A stretch of 64,000 nucleotides of DNA. Origin: UBA2144 sp964506185 (GTDB lineage Bacteria > Patescibacteriota > Gracilibacteria > Peribacterales > Peribacteraceae). The DNA is taken from assembly GCA_964506185.1 (NCBI GenBank), contig CAZDKL010000001.1:1-64000 (forward strand). Direction: 5' to 3'. Both the position numbers and the translations under genes were made by a program. Shown here in pieces: positions 8,754 through 16,935 of the stretch (position 1 is the stretch's first letter; the number at the start of each line of letters is the position of its first letter). The notes beneath the pieces were generated by a model. The model worked only from the letters and a program-made list of their open reading frames with translations, was not told the DNA's origin and searched no databases.

Positions 8754-8814
8754 TGTGTAGTGAGTAGTATCTAAAAAAATCAACTACTCACTACCAACTA
8801 CTCACTACACACTC
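8746..8814. repeat. Degenerate 7-nt tandem repeat in inverted arrangement
   Basis: TGTGTAG/TGAGTAG units, an A-rich loop, then ACTACTC/ACTACAC units on the same strand, so the whole forms a hairpin after the methyltransferase stop. The word recurs at 18019-18061. The downstream gene's TATTAT box (8815-8820) directly follows. Confidence 0.85.
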
Positions 8815-8826
8815 TATTATTTCCTT

Positions 8827-9852
8827 ATGGCTCACCGATACGTCACCCTCCTCCCCCGCACCTTCAAACGCTTCTGTATCCTGAAGGGCTTTAGAACCGG
8901 TCTGCCGACTGCTTTTTATTATATGAGGAGAAAACCGCTTCCTGAGTCGGACAAACCCGCATTATTTACAATGAACATACTTCCGCCGATGATGACCGTT
9001 TGGCATCATTTGGCTACCAAGTATTTAGGTGATCGGGTCGATATAACTATTTTTGATTCTTCCGGAAAATTAAATCCGAAAGAGTTTCCTAATGCGCGAG
9101 TTCATAAGTTTTTGAACCTTTATGCTGCAACCAAGTCAGAAGAATTTCTAAGGCGCATTGCAAGACAAAGAAAAGTCGGATGGATATGTGATGATGATAT
9201 GTTTTTAATGAGTGGTGATGCAGTTGATGTAATCAATCGTGAGTTTGCGGATCCCAATACTGCAACCGTAAGCTTCCGCCATCGCAAATGGTGGGAATTT
9301 GATATAGATGGGAAGCGTATTCCTCCAAGTTCAAGTTACTGCATTGCATTCAACCGCGAACTTGTATTCGAAAAAGAGAATCTTCACTTAGGTCCTTGCG
9401 ACGGCAACACTCATCCGGGCATTACCAAGAAGCCGTCAAGATACGACACGTTTGATAAAGCTAATGAAGAACTGCTCAGAAAAGATTATCGATGTTACAT
9501 AGTTCCGGAATCTGAACAGAAGAAATATTGGGCTGGATTCTCCGGCTTAAGCGGACCCGTGATGTTACTCAATTACTTTTCTAAACCTGAGCAGACACTT
9601 GAGTACTTTTCCGAGCCTCCAAACGAGAAGTGGAGCAGTAACATGTTATTTGGAGTACTTTCGGGAATGATATCGATATGCACTATTCAGGATCTGTACA
9701 CTGAACTTAAAGGAAAGCCATATCCTCTCAGATCCCTTCCAGGCAGGGATGATCTGATGAAGCTTTATGAGGAAAAGAAGCCATTTATGCGGGAAGATCA
9801 GAATCTTGAGGAGGTTGAGGAGACGAGCAGGAGGCTTAGAGAAGCTCTGTAA
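8827..9852 (+). CDS. Putative glycosyltransferase (GT-A like, DDD motif)
   Basis: 341 residues without a clear family. VGWICDDDMFLMSGDAVDVI (about residues 118-137) looks like a GT-A DxD metal-binding motif after a beta-strand, and the N-terminus FTMNILPPMMTVWHHL...DRVDITIFDS resembles a Rossmann-like nucleotide-sugar fold. TATTAT ends 6 nt before the ATG and there is no SD, matching host leaderless genes. It lies in the glycan locus before unit A. A function as glycosyltransferase is an inference; no close homologue can be named from sequence alone. Confidence 0.5.
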   Translation: MAHRYVTLLPRTFKRFCILKGFRTGLPTAFYYMRRKPLPESDKPALFTMNILPPMMTVWHHLATKYLGDRVDITIFDSSGKLNPKEFPNARVHKFLNLYAATKSEEFLRRIARQRKVGWICDDDMFLMSGDAVDVINREFADPNTATVSFRHRKWWEFDIDGKRIPPSSSYCIAFNRELVFEKENLHLGPCDGNTHPGITKKPSRYDTFDKANEELLRKDYRCYIVPESEQKKYWAGFSGLSGPVMLLNYFSKPEQTLEYFSEPPNEKWSSNMLFGVLSGMISICTIQDLYTELKGKPYPLRSLPGRDDLMKLYEEKKPFMREDQNLEEVEETSRRLREAL

Positions 9853-9857
9853 AATCA

Positions 9858-10079
9858 TTGACCATACAGCCATTTTGGCGGACAATTCCGCTCCTCTGGA
9901 CGTGTCTTTTTTATGCCCGGGGGAAAGCTCTTTGACATGATGGGTAATGCTTCGACGATAGCACGTTGAGGGTCATCGGCCTTTAGTGCGCTGTCGTCGA
10001 ATGCAGATTTAACAGGAAGCCTTTGTGACGGCAACCGATCTGCATGCATAGAACACCTTAACAGGAAGGAGTACGAACG
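9858..10079 (+). promoter_or_regulatory. Unit A promoter and structured 5' leader
   Basis: TTGACC (9858-9863), 17-nt spacer, GACAAT (9881-9886). The leader of about 185 nt contains a possible short stem followed by TTTTTT (about 9882-9912), a long hairpin (GCTTCGACGATAGC 9949-9962 with GCTGTCGTCGAATGC 9990-10004), and an alternative pair ATGCAGAT (10001-10008)/ATCTGCAT (10038-10045) that shares bases with the right arm. A strong SD (AGGAAGGAG) precedes the ATG. The competing hairpins suggest folding-dependent control. Confidence 0.5.
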
Positions 10080-11183
10080 ATGACCGCACAACTCGAACAC
10101 TCTGTCCCCGCCTGGATCGTGAATCCCAGGCCAACGAACTGCAAGTTCGGCGGAGGAGACCCCAATGCCGGAATTGTGCGAGTGATTGACCGCCTGATTG
10201 CGGTCAAGAAGCTCAGCGACGGTCTGGTGGAAGGAAGCGTGATCACACATCCGCTAAGATCGTCCTTTCACGTCCTGCACGAGATGCAAACGGAAATCGA
10301 TGCCTACAAGAAGTACAACGGCAAGGGCGCCATTCCGTTTTCGACATTGAAGGCAGGCATCAAGGCCAAGCGGTACCCGCCGGCTCTCGCGATCACCGCG
10401 CCCGCTTTCGGTTTCGAAGGCGCGGAAAACCGTTGCATCCTCGGTGACGAAGCGGCGCAGACAATGGCCGCGGCGGTTCACGAGGAAGGTATCACCCGAT
10501 CGCTGGAACTGAAGAGGGAAGGCCTGGGTACCGGACGCGCCATTTGGTGGCCGGCCTACGATTCCTTCTTGGCGCACAAAATCCCGGTGGACATGGTGAT
10601 CAGCAACGACATCATTCCGGGAATGGCCGAGTGGGAGCAGTTGGTCAACTTCTGGGTGGCGCGCCTCGAAAAGACCGGCGGTACGGTCCACCTCGAGTGC
10701 AAACACGGGGATCCCGGCGTGGATCTGGTGTGCACGCTCGAGTTGGCCATCAAGTTCTGCCAAGAGGTCAACCGCAGGCTTGGCCGGATCGCCATGTTCT
10801 TGAACCATGAGATGGCGCATCTGCTCGGCATGGGTGAACTGACCGAGCCGGCCATGAAGCGGACCATCGAAGCGGGACTGTTCGACGGATTCGTGCACTT
10901 CAACCTCGGGCAGCTCTTGCCCGTGAAGTTCCACGACATCCTGAAGAATGAAGTCCATCCGCTGGACCTGCCGATCCTGCTCGATTGGGACTTCGCCTGC
11001 GGCTATGGTTCGCCGAGGGTTGTCGCAGACCAAGAGGCCACCGTGAAACTGTTGAAGGACTGGTCCGCCAGTACCGGCAACCCGATCTACGCAGAACACG
11101 ATCTGCATCACTTCGGCTCGAACGCAGTCAAGTTCGCCGAGGGATCGATCCGCAGTCTGCAAGACATGTGGAACGCGGCCTAG
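10080..11183 (+). CDS. Xylose-isomerase-like TIM-barrel protein (unit A)
   Basis: 367 residues in GC-rich codons. Elements aligning with the sugar isomerase barrel are RAIWWPAYDSF (position of the family's W-G-G-R-E loop), HLECKHGDP (Glu/Lys of the catalytic E-x-K), FLNHEMAHLLGMGEL (position of N-x-E-x-N-H-A), EAGLFDGFVHFNLGQ (position of AGxxGSIDANRG) and LLDWDFACG. It is probably a cytoplasmic metal-dependent aldose-ketose isomerase or epimerase; the sugar is unknown. It has its own promoter, hairpin leader, SD (AGGAAGGAG, about 7 nt before ATG) and terminator. The codon composition differs sharply from both neighbours, suggesting transfer or special expression. Confidence 0.6.
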   Translation: MTAQLEHSVPAWIVNPRPTNCKFGGGDPNAGIVRVIDRLIAVKKLSDGLVEGSVITHPLRSSFHVLHEMQTEIDAYKKYNGKGAIPFSTLKAGIKAKRYPPALAITAPAFGFEGAENRCILGDEAAQTMAAAVHEEGITRSLELKREGLGTGRAIWWPAYDSFLAHKIPVDMVISNDIIPGMAEWEQLVNFWVARLEKTGGTVHLECKHGDPGVDLVCTLELAIKFCQEVNRRLGRIAMFLNHEMAHLLGMGELTEPAMKRTIEAGLFDGFVHFNLGQLLPVKFHDILKNEVHPLDLPILLDWDFACGYGSPRVVADQEATVKLLKDWSASTGNPIYAEHDLHHFGSNAVKFAEGSIRSLQDMWNAA

Positions 11184-11219
11184 CGTCGCCAACCACATCC
11201 CATCACTATTCGAAGAGTA

Positions 11220-11263
11220 AAAGACCCCGCGTAGGCACGCACGTGCGCTTACCTGGGGTCTTT
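11220..11263 (+). terminator. Unit A intrinsic terminator
   Basis: AAAGACCCC (11220-11228) pairs with GGGGTCTTT (11255-11263) around an inner stem GTAGGCACG/CGTGCGCTTAC; a short T-run is present in the right arm. Confidence 0.8.
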
Positions 11264-11284
11264 GCTTATGCCTTTAAATATGTA

Positions 11285-11302
11285 GGTATGTGCGCACATA
11301 CC
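11285..11302. terminator. Perfect 18-bp palindrome, possible second terminator or unit boundary
   Basis: GGTATGTGCGCACATACC followed by TTCTTAA on the plus strand. It lies between unit A and the convergent GT4 gene. Confidence 0.5.
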
Positions 11303-11401
11303 TTCTTAATAGTCTACCATTCGCGCGAAAGGTTCCTCCACATTATTAATACATTTGCGCAAAAGTATTCTTAATAACCAATAGCCAACAACTAGTAACT
11401 T

Positions 11402-12409
11402 TTACTTCATTTCCTCCACTAGCCTACCAATGAGCTTATTTAAACCATGGCTGTCGATCACTTTCTGTCGTAATTCCTGACTTAATTTGGCTTTTTCGTC
11501 ATCTGAGAGTTTAAGTAACTCATTCGCCCTCTCTCCCATCTCATCATCCATGCTTAAACACTCTGTAGGAAGCACATGTCCTGCTGCTTTTGAGGACGAA
11601 ACTGTCAAGCAACCAACTGACATTGCTTCCAATACAATTTTGTCTAATCCTCCTCTGCACGCATGCAACATCAGTTCTGATTTCTGAAGTAAATCTCTGA
11701 CTTCTTCGTGAGTCATCTGCTTAATAGCCACGCGATCTGTGATGCCAAGCTCACTCATTAGTTTTTTTAAGTTTCTAAGCTCCACTTCATCATCTTTTCT
11801 TATAGTAACTCCCGCAATTTCCAATTTGTAATCCGAAGGAAGTTCAGAAAATGCTTTTAATACAACCTCGAAGTGTTTTCTCTTTGTAATTCGACCGACT
11901 GACGAGACTAATCCTTTTTCTATCTGACCTGTGGGCTTAAAAAACTCCGTATCAATTCCATGTCCTGTGATAACTCTTTTTTTAGAAGGACGCGGAAGAC
12001 CGTACTCGGTAGCCGAAAATACTTTTTTAACGAGTCTTAGCGAAATAGGCAGCGCCCATCCTCCCCCGCGAGCTTCGTACCACAGATATACTTTCTTTCT
12101 GAGAATGAACCAATTAAAAAATCCAAGAACAACCCAAATGGGAGTCATATGCACCAAAACACAGTCATAATCCCGCCTGAGTGACCATTGTAACTTCCAG
12201 AACCTCAGAATCTGACTTAGTTTTCCTGCCCCTGACTCTTTCCCCATTGAATGGATTCTGACGTTGTCAGGCAAATCGTAATCTCCTTTCATCTGACCGA
12301 TTACATTTGTCTGTTCACAATGCAGAGCAAACTCCAGAAGCCATCGATGAAAGAATCCGAGTATCGGATCGGTTCTGTCCACCTTTTGTGTAATTATCAT
12401 CAATCGCAT
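11402..12409 (-). CDS. GT4-family glycosyltransferase
   Basis: 335 residues. VSSVGRITKRKHFEVVLKAF begins the C-terminal Rossmann domain, YKLEIAG follows, and the donor-site region has MLHACRGGLDKIVLEAMSVG with the conserved Glu. It is the last gene of a three-gene minus-strand operon (11402-14606) with 10-nt and 4-nt overlaps, so the three enzymes probably act in one chain. It converges on unit A. The substrates cannot be deduced. Confidence 0.85.
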   Translation of the reverse strand: MRLMIITQKVDRTDPILGFFHRWLLEFALHCEQTNVIGQMKGDYDLPDNVRIHSMGKESGAGKLSQILRFWKLQWSLRRDYDCVLVHMTPIWVVLGFFNWFILRKKVYLWYEARGGGWALPISLRLVKKVFSATEYGLPRPSKKRVITGHGIDTEFFKPTGQIEKGLVSSVGRITKRKHFEVVLKAFSELPSDYKLEIAGVTIRKDDEVELRNLKKLMSELGITDRVAIKQMTHEEVRDLLQKSELMLHACRGGLDKIVLEAMSVGCLTVSSSKAAGHVLPTECLSMDDEMGERANELLKLSDDEKAKLSQELRQKVIDSHGLNKLIGRLVEEMK

Positions 12410-13539
12410 AATGATTTCAGAAAGTCAGCATACGCCTTAACAAGAGTTTTTCTCTCATAAGTATCCATTATTTTTCCGGCTTCTTTGCCAATCTTTTTTC
12501 TAAGCTTTTCGTCACCCAAGAGCAATCTGATCTTTTCTGCCAGATCATCCGGATCTCCGGTTGTAATAATACCGTTCACTCCATCTTCTATTACTTCAGG
12601 AACAACGCCGACTTTGGTTGTTATGACCGGCATCTCCACTGCCATTGCCTCAAGCAAACTTCGCGGTCCGCCCTCGCTTTGCGAAGGCATTACAAAAATT
12701 CTGGAACTTAATACCGCTCCAATAACACCCTCCAAAGTCGGAAGCCATCCAAGGAAGGTAACCATGTTGTTTAATCCGAGCTTATCAACCTTCTTTTCAT
12801 GTTTCATGAGTTCAGGACCGCTACCTATAACCGCAAGCCTAACGTTGTTTAATTTGCTGACTGCTTCAATTAAATTGCCAAGTCCTTTATTTGGAACTAA
12901 TCGACCGCAAAATACAACGTCGTAGATAACTGGAGGCGCATGGTCTTTCGTAAGCACATCACCATCCAAATAAAAAGAAGGAACCAAGTGTATCTTCTTG
13001 TTTGGCACTCCCCATGAAACAAGCTTGCCCCCAACTTCCTTGTTCACAACTCTAATCGCAGTCGCGCTTTTTGCAGCTCTCGGAAAATACGACTTCGAAG
13101 TCATCTTCCCAATACGCTCTGAAAGCGTGGCAGCCTTTGGATAGCCAACAATATGATGAACTTCGAGTGCATAAGGAATATTCATTTTCTTTGCCAACTT
13201 CTTGGCTCCGATTCCATTATAAAAAGGAGGATATTCATGAACTGTCATTACATTGTGTTTAAATTCTTCAATAAGCTCTTTGCCCTTCTTCACAATCCAT
13301 CTGGGTTGTTTGATCAAACGATACGGACATGGATGAAAGAATACCTTGCCTCCCACAAGCCCAGATTCTCCGGCTTTTGATTTTGAACCCCCTTTTAGTA
13401 CTGGAACAACAATTTGAGGCGTAATTACATCAATCTGATCGAAGTGATTTCTAAGTTCCTGAAGCGTGTACCAAAACGCCCCTTGTTTTCTTTGGAGAAT
13501 GGATCGATCGCCGGAAATCATCAGTAATTTCATCTTCAA
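12400..13539 (-). CDS. GT4-family glycosyltransferase
   Basis: 379 residues, typical GT-B. It has VVFCGRLVPNKGLGNLIEAV, VRLAVIGSGPE, VTFLGWLPT and the donor-binding FVMPSQSEGGPRSLLEAMAV with the E-x7-E signature. It overlaps the genes on both sides (4 nt upstream, 10 nt downstream), so translation is coupled. It is a likely cytoplasmic-face enzyme extending a lipid-linked oligosaccharide. Confidence 0.9.
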   Translation of the reverse strand: MKMKLLMISGDRSILQRKQGAFWYTLQELRNHFDQIDVITPQIVVPVLKGGSKSKAGESGLVGGKVFFHPCPYRLIKQPRWIVKKGKELIEEFKHNVMTVHEYPPFYNGIGAKKLAKKMNIPYALEVHHIVGYPKAATLSERIGKMTSKSYFPRAAKSATAIRVVNKEVGGKLVSWGVPNKKIHLVPSFYLDGDVLTKDHAPPVIYDVVFCGRLVPNKGLGNLIEAVSKLNNVRLAVIGSGPELMKHEKKVDKLGLNNMVTFLGWLPTLEGVIGAVLSSRIFVMPSQSEGGPRSLLEAMAVEMPVITTKVGVVPEVIEDGVNGIITTGDPDDLAEKIRLLLGDEKLRKKIGKEAGKIMDTYERKTLVKAYADFLKSLCD

Positions 13540-14606
13540 GACTCATTAAAAAGCTTCAAATGCTCCTCCGCAACCTCTTTCCATCCTCTTTTTGCAATTG
13601 AACTGCCGGCAGTATCCGCAATATCAGCGTAGTTCTCCTGAACTTCTTTGATAGCAGTGATGATATCGGATGGAGTTGAAAGTTTTCTGAGCACCATCGC
13701 TTCACTTAAACTCGAACTGAATCCTGTTTCTTCGGTCAGCAGAACCGGAAGCCCGTTTGCCCTTGCCTCAAGCGCAACATTGGGACTGATTTCTGTTATT
13801 GATGAAATAACCATCAGATCATGTCCTGCAAAAACCTTTAATTTCTCCTCTCCATGAACAGGAGATGCAAACATGATCCTAGTTCCTGCCGGAGATGCAA
13901 CTTTCATAAGCTCTTTCTTCTTCGGGCCATCTCCAACAAGAGTTAATCTGATGCCCGACATTTGCTTAACGGCTTCAATCAGATTTTTTAAGTTTTTAAA
14001 TCCAACAAAGCGTCCCATAAACAAAAGGCTGAGCGGTTCGCGCTTAATATGAACCTCAGAATTCCCTTCAGGTACTGCGTTTTCTATGACTGAGTGTGAT
14101 GGAAGCTTCTTAAAATGTTCCTGATATAACTTCTGCTGAAACTCTGTTGAGAAAACAATATGGTCGAAGCTTTTCAGAACCCAACTGTTAATGGACTTTG
14201 ATTTGGCGCCTTTTTCGTAATACTCCCTCAGGCTCCGTTTGCCACCAACAGCTGTATATCTTTCCCAAAAGAAATCACCGCCTAACCTTAGAATCTTTTT
14301 TGGTTTTTTAAGCCGTGCAAGCTTAACCGGAATCCCGCAACTGATTGATGAGAACGCATAAACAATATCTGCATCTTTTGCGATTTTCTTCAAAGTCTTT
14401 GCATATTGAAACCATCTAATTATAGGAAAGCCTTTTTTGATGCCCATAACAGAGCACTTTTCACTATTCACTATTAACTTTTCACTATATGTCACAACTC
14501 CAACTTCATGACCAATCTTAACTAGTTCATCAGCCAAGTTCTTCACATACGTCGCCGGCCCTCCGATATCAGGAGGATATATGCCTGTGGCTAAAACGAT
14601 CTTCAT
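13536..14606 (-). CDS. GT4-family glycosyltransferase with heptamer-repeat insert
   Basis: 356 residues. The N-terminal ATGIYPPDIGGPATYVKNLA is a standard GT4 acceptor loop with the GGP glycine motif; LLFMGRFVGFKNLKNLIEAV and ISSITEISPNVALEARANGLP form the donor domain. Codons at about 14455-14495 come from a TTCACTA/TTAACTT 7-nt tandem repeat, translated as YSEKLIVNSEKCSV, inserted after strand beta-2 without a frameshift. TATCCT ends 7 nt before the ATG. First gene of the three-GT operon. Confidence 0.9.
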   Translation of the reverse strand: MKIVLATGIYPPDIGGPATYVKNLADELVKIGHEVGVVTYSEKLIVNSEKCSVMGIKKGFPIIRWFQYAKTLKKIAKDADIVYAFSSISCGIPVKLARLKKPKKILRLGGDFFWERYTAVGGKRSLREYYEKGAKSKSINSWVLKSFDHIVFSTEFQQKLYQEHFKKLPSHSVIENAVPEGNSEVHIKREPLSLLFMGRFVGFKNLKNLIEAVKQMSGIRLTLVGDGPKKKELMKVASPAGTRIMFASPVHGEEKLKVFAGHDLMVISSITEISPNVALEARANGLPVLLTEETGFSSSLSEAMVLRKLSTPSDIITAIKEVQENYADIADTAGSSIAKRGWKEVAEEHLKLFNES

Positions 14607-14648
14607 CAGGCACAGGATACACGAATTATTGGCTTTTTGAGCCTCTTT

Positions 14649-14677
14649 TTGACATATTTAGAGAGAGTACATTATAT
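14649..14677 (+). promoter_or_regulatory. Sigma70-type promoter for the small gene at 14733
   Basis: TTGACA (14649-14654), 17-nt spacer, TTATAT (14672-14677). The predicted start point leaves a leader of about 50 nt. Confidence 0.6.
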
Positions 14678-14732
14678 TTGACATCTCTCATTTTCCTGTA
14701 ATAATACTCATCGTTACATTCCCCTATTAACT

Positions 14733-14942
14733 ATGAGTCAACTAGGTAAGCAACCGGATGAGCGACGCGGGTTATCTGCTGAAGATGCACTATTAACTTT
14801 ATTGCAAACTTCAGACCAAGCTATACAACGTCAAAGCCCAGAACATGTAGAAGAGACTGTTCAGCTTACAGAAGGCTTACTTCGACATGCAGGAGGTATC
14901 TCAACCGAAGCTAACGAGCCTTCTCCTGATACCACTGAATAG
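14733..14942 (+). CDS. Small acidic hypothetical protein
   Basis: 69 residues, Gln/Glu-rich and predicted mostly helical (SAEDALLTLLQTSDQAIQRQ), with a disordered C-terminus TEANEPSPDTTE. No family is recognised. It has a good promoter (14649-14677), its own strand, and overlaps the convergent rmlB by 32 nt. It is probably a real small gene, although the reading frame is short. Confidence 0.5.
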   Translation: MSQLGKQPDERRGLSAEDALLTLLQTSDQAIQRQSPEHVEETVQLTEGLLRHAGGISTEANEPSPDTTE

Positions 14943-15852
14943 TATTCTTTAACCCTTCCTCGAAACTAACCTTAGGACTCCACCCGAGTCCTTTTATAGT
15001 GCTTGAATCAAGTGCGTATCTGAAGTCATGGCCGGGTCTGTCGGTTACAAACTCAATCAGATCGTGAGACTTTCCAAGCTCATCCAAAACTTTCTTCGCA
15101 GTTTCTATATTCTCGCGCTCAGAGTCAGCACTGATTAAGTAAATCTGACCGTCTTGTCCTTTATCCAAAACCAACTCAACAGCATCCGTGTGATCAGTTA
15201 CATATAACCAATCACGCTTCTGCTTCCCCTCCCCGTAAACAGGAATCTTCTGATCATTCAGAGCACTATTGATTACAACCGGAAGGAATTTTTCGCTTGC
15301 TTGATGCGGGCCGTAGTTATTTGTACATCGTGTGATTCGCGCCTTGATTCCATATGTATGAACCGCGGCAAGAACAAGATAATCTCCTGCAGCTTTGGAA
15401 GCTGAATATGGATTGCATGGATTAAGAGCAGTCTCGACTGTGCAATCGGGTTGGCCGTCTGCAAGTCCCCCGTAAACTTCATCAGTTGAAATGTGAAGGA
15501 GGAGAATTTCGGGATAATCTTTAACCACTTCAATGAGCGACTGAGTGCCGATTACATTTGTGTGCAAGAAAGGCGAAGCTTCTTTTATTGAATTATCTAC
15601 ATGAGTCTCTGCTGCAAAGTTTACAATCGTTTCTATCTGATATTTCTCGACTAACTGATTAACCAATCTCTGATCTGCAATGTCGCCGTGTACAAATTCG
15701 ATCTTATCTGCGATTGAGTCTAAGTAACTTCTGTCTCCCGCGTATGTAAGTTTATCTAAAATGACTAACTTATCTTCAGGCTTCTGCTCTGCATGCCTTA
15801 GTGCGAAGTGCGAACCTATGAATCCGGCCGCTCCTGTAACTAGTAAGTTCAT
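14911..15852 (-). CDS. rmlB: dTDP-glucose 4,6-dehydratase
   Basis: 313 residues, extended SDR family. NAD-binding GAAGFIGSH near the N-terminus; the active site has HISTDEVYGGL (Thr-Asp-Glu) and YSASKAAGDY (Tyr-x3-Lys). NNYGPHQ and the sugar-binding FLPVVINSAL fit RmlB. It converts dTDP-glucose to dTDP-4-keto-6-deoxyglucose in the cytoplasm, the second step after RmlA (16085). TAGCAT (15859-15864) ends 6 nt before the ATG. RmlC and RmlD are not in the window, so the final sugar is not settled. Confidence 0.92.
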   Translation of the reverse strand: MNLLVTGAAGFIGSHFALRHAEQKPEDKLVILDKLTYAGDRSYLDSIADKIEFVHGDIADQRLVNQLVEKYQIETIVNFAAETHVDNSIKEASPFLHTNVIGTQSLIEVVKDYPEILLLHISTDEVYGGLADGQPDCTVETALNPCNPYSASKAAGDYLVLAAVHTYGIKARITRCTNNYGPHQASEKFLPVVINSALNDQKIPVYGEGKQKRDWLYVTDHTDAVELVLDKGQDGQIYLISADSERENIETAKKVLDELGKSHDLIEFVTDRPGHDFRYALDSSTIKGLGWSPKVSFEEGLKNTIQWYQEKAR

Positions 15853-15889
15853 AGAAGTATGCTATCAAATAATTGGAATAATGAACTAG

Positions 15890-16003
15890 AAATTAAGCAC
15901 TAAATACGAAATATGAAACAAGCACGAAATCCGAAAATGAAAAAATTTGGGATTTAGTGCTTCGAATTTGTTTCGTATTTCTGGTTTCGGATTTGAGTCA
16001 ATC
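15890..16003. repeat. Degenerate heptamer-repeat region (ACGAAAT/TTTCGTA words), hairpin forming
   Basis: Units such as ATACGAA, ATATGAA, ACGAAATCC and GAAAATG on one arm and TTTCGTA, TTTCGGA, TTTGAG on the other. GCACTAAAT (15897-15905) pairs with ATTTAGTGC (15952-15960). It fills the gap between divergent rmlB and rmlA. The same words recur in the vanW gene (43510-43640). Confidence 0.75.
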
Positions 16004-16084
16004 CATATATATACTCAATCCGCATTCTCAATAACTGACGATTTTGGTTGATAATCCGCCAACAAGCCAATAATCTTCCTCCTA

Positions 16085-16852
16085 ATGAAAGGAGTTCTTA
16101 TTTGCGGCGGCACAGGATCCAGGCTTCGTCCACTGACGAATGTCTTTAATAAAAGTTTGCTTCCTGTATACCACAAGCCTTTGATTCTTTATCCACTGGA
16201 AATCATGCAGAAAGCGGGTATTGAGCAGGTTATCGTCATTACAGGCACTGAGCATATTGATCAGATTACGCGGTTTCTAGGTTCCGGATCCAGATACGGA
16301 TGCAGGTGCACATATAGGGCTCAGGAGGAGCCAAGAGGAATAGCCCAAGCTCTGGGAATGGCAGAGGAATTCGCAGCAGGAGATAGTGTTTGTGCCATTC
16401 TTGGTGACAACGTGTTCTTTGACGATCTATCCCCCTCCATCAAATCCTTTCAGAAAGGAGGGCATGTATTCCTTAAAGAAGTTTCTGATCCGGAAAGATT
16501 TGGAGTGGTCGAAGTTGATGGAACGCAAGTTAAGTCTGTTGAGGAAAAGCCTCTTAAGCCAAAGAGTAATTTGGCACAAACGGGATGTTATCTGTATGAC
16601 AACAGATGTTTTGATGTAATTAAAAACTTAAAGCCCTCACCAAGAGGAGAACTTGAGATTACTGATGTAACGAGGTGGTACTTGGAACAAGGCGAACTTG
16701 GTTACACAGTTCTGAATGATGAGTGGGTTGATGCGGGAACTTTCGAAAGTTTGTACAAGGCTTCGTCCTTGGTTAGAAATAAAGAAAGACTGATCGTTGA
16801 TGAGGTTAAAGACGAAGCCTTGAAACAATCAACAGTCAACACGTCTCGCTAA
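16085..16852 (+). CDS. rmlA: Glucose-1-phosphate thymidylyltransferase
   Basis: 255 residues, the short form. The signature GVLICGGTGSRLRPLTN plus SLLPVYHKPLILYPLE binds dTTP and glucose-1-phosphate; ILGDNVFFDD carries the metal-binding Asp, and VVEVDGTQVKSVEEKP and GELEITDVTRWYLEQG follow. It makes dTDP-glucose from dTTP and Glc-1-P, feeding RmlB (divergent partner at 14911). TAATCT ends 8 nt before the ATG. It ends in a Lys/Glu-rich tail whose last codons border a repeat. Confidence 0.92.
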   Translation: MKGVLICGGTGSRLRPLTNVFNKSLLPVYHKPLILYPLEIMQKAGIEQVIVITGTEHIDQITRFLGSGSRYGCRCTYRAQEEPRGIAQALGMAEEFAAGDSVCAILGDNVFFDDLSPSIKSFQKGGHVFLKEVSDPERFGVVEVDGTQVKSVEEKPLKPKSNLAQTGCYLYDNRCFDVIKNLKPSPRGELEITDVTRWYLEQGELGYTVLNDEWVDAGTFESLYKASSLVRNKERLIVDEVKDEALKQSTVNTSR

Positions 16853-16925
16853 AGCGAGACTGTCAACAATCAACTTATTGTTGATAGTTGAGTGTGGAAA
16901 GCGCCGCAGGCGTGTGTTGATTGTT
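16828..16925. repeat. Heptamer repeat (CAATCAACAGTCAAC words) with nested palindromes
   Basis: Tandem-like CAACAGT/CAACAAT/GTTGATA words flank the palindrome GTCTCGCTAAAGCGAGAC (about 16844-16861), then GCGCCGCAGGCG. It lies between the convergent rmlA and GT4 genes and runs into the last codons of rmlA. Confidence 0.7.
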
Positions 16926-16935
16926 AATCGCTGAC

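Noticed and set aside
10805..10840. HEMAHLLGMG in unit A as a metzincin zinc motif (HExxHxxG)
   Set aside because: The surrounding protein aligns better, block by block, with the xylose-isomerase-type TIM barrel, where this stretch corresponds to the N-x-E-x-N-H-A loop. The third ligand expected of metzincins is not present.
10254..11198. 314-codon ORF on the opposite strand of unit A
   Set aside because: Open only because GC-rich coding sequence lacks stops on the other strand. No SD or promoter, and the plus-strand frame has recognisable motifs.
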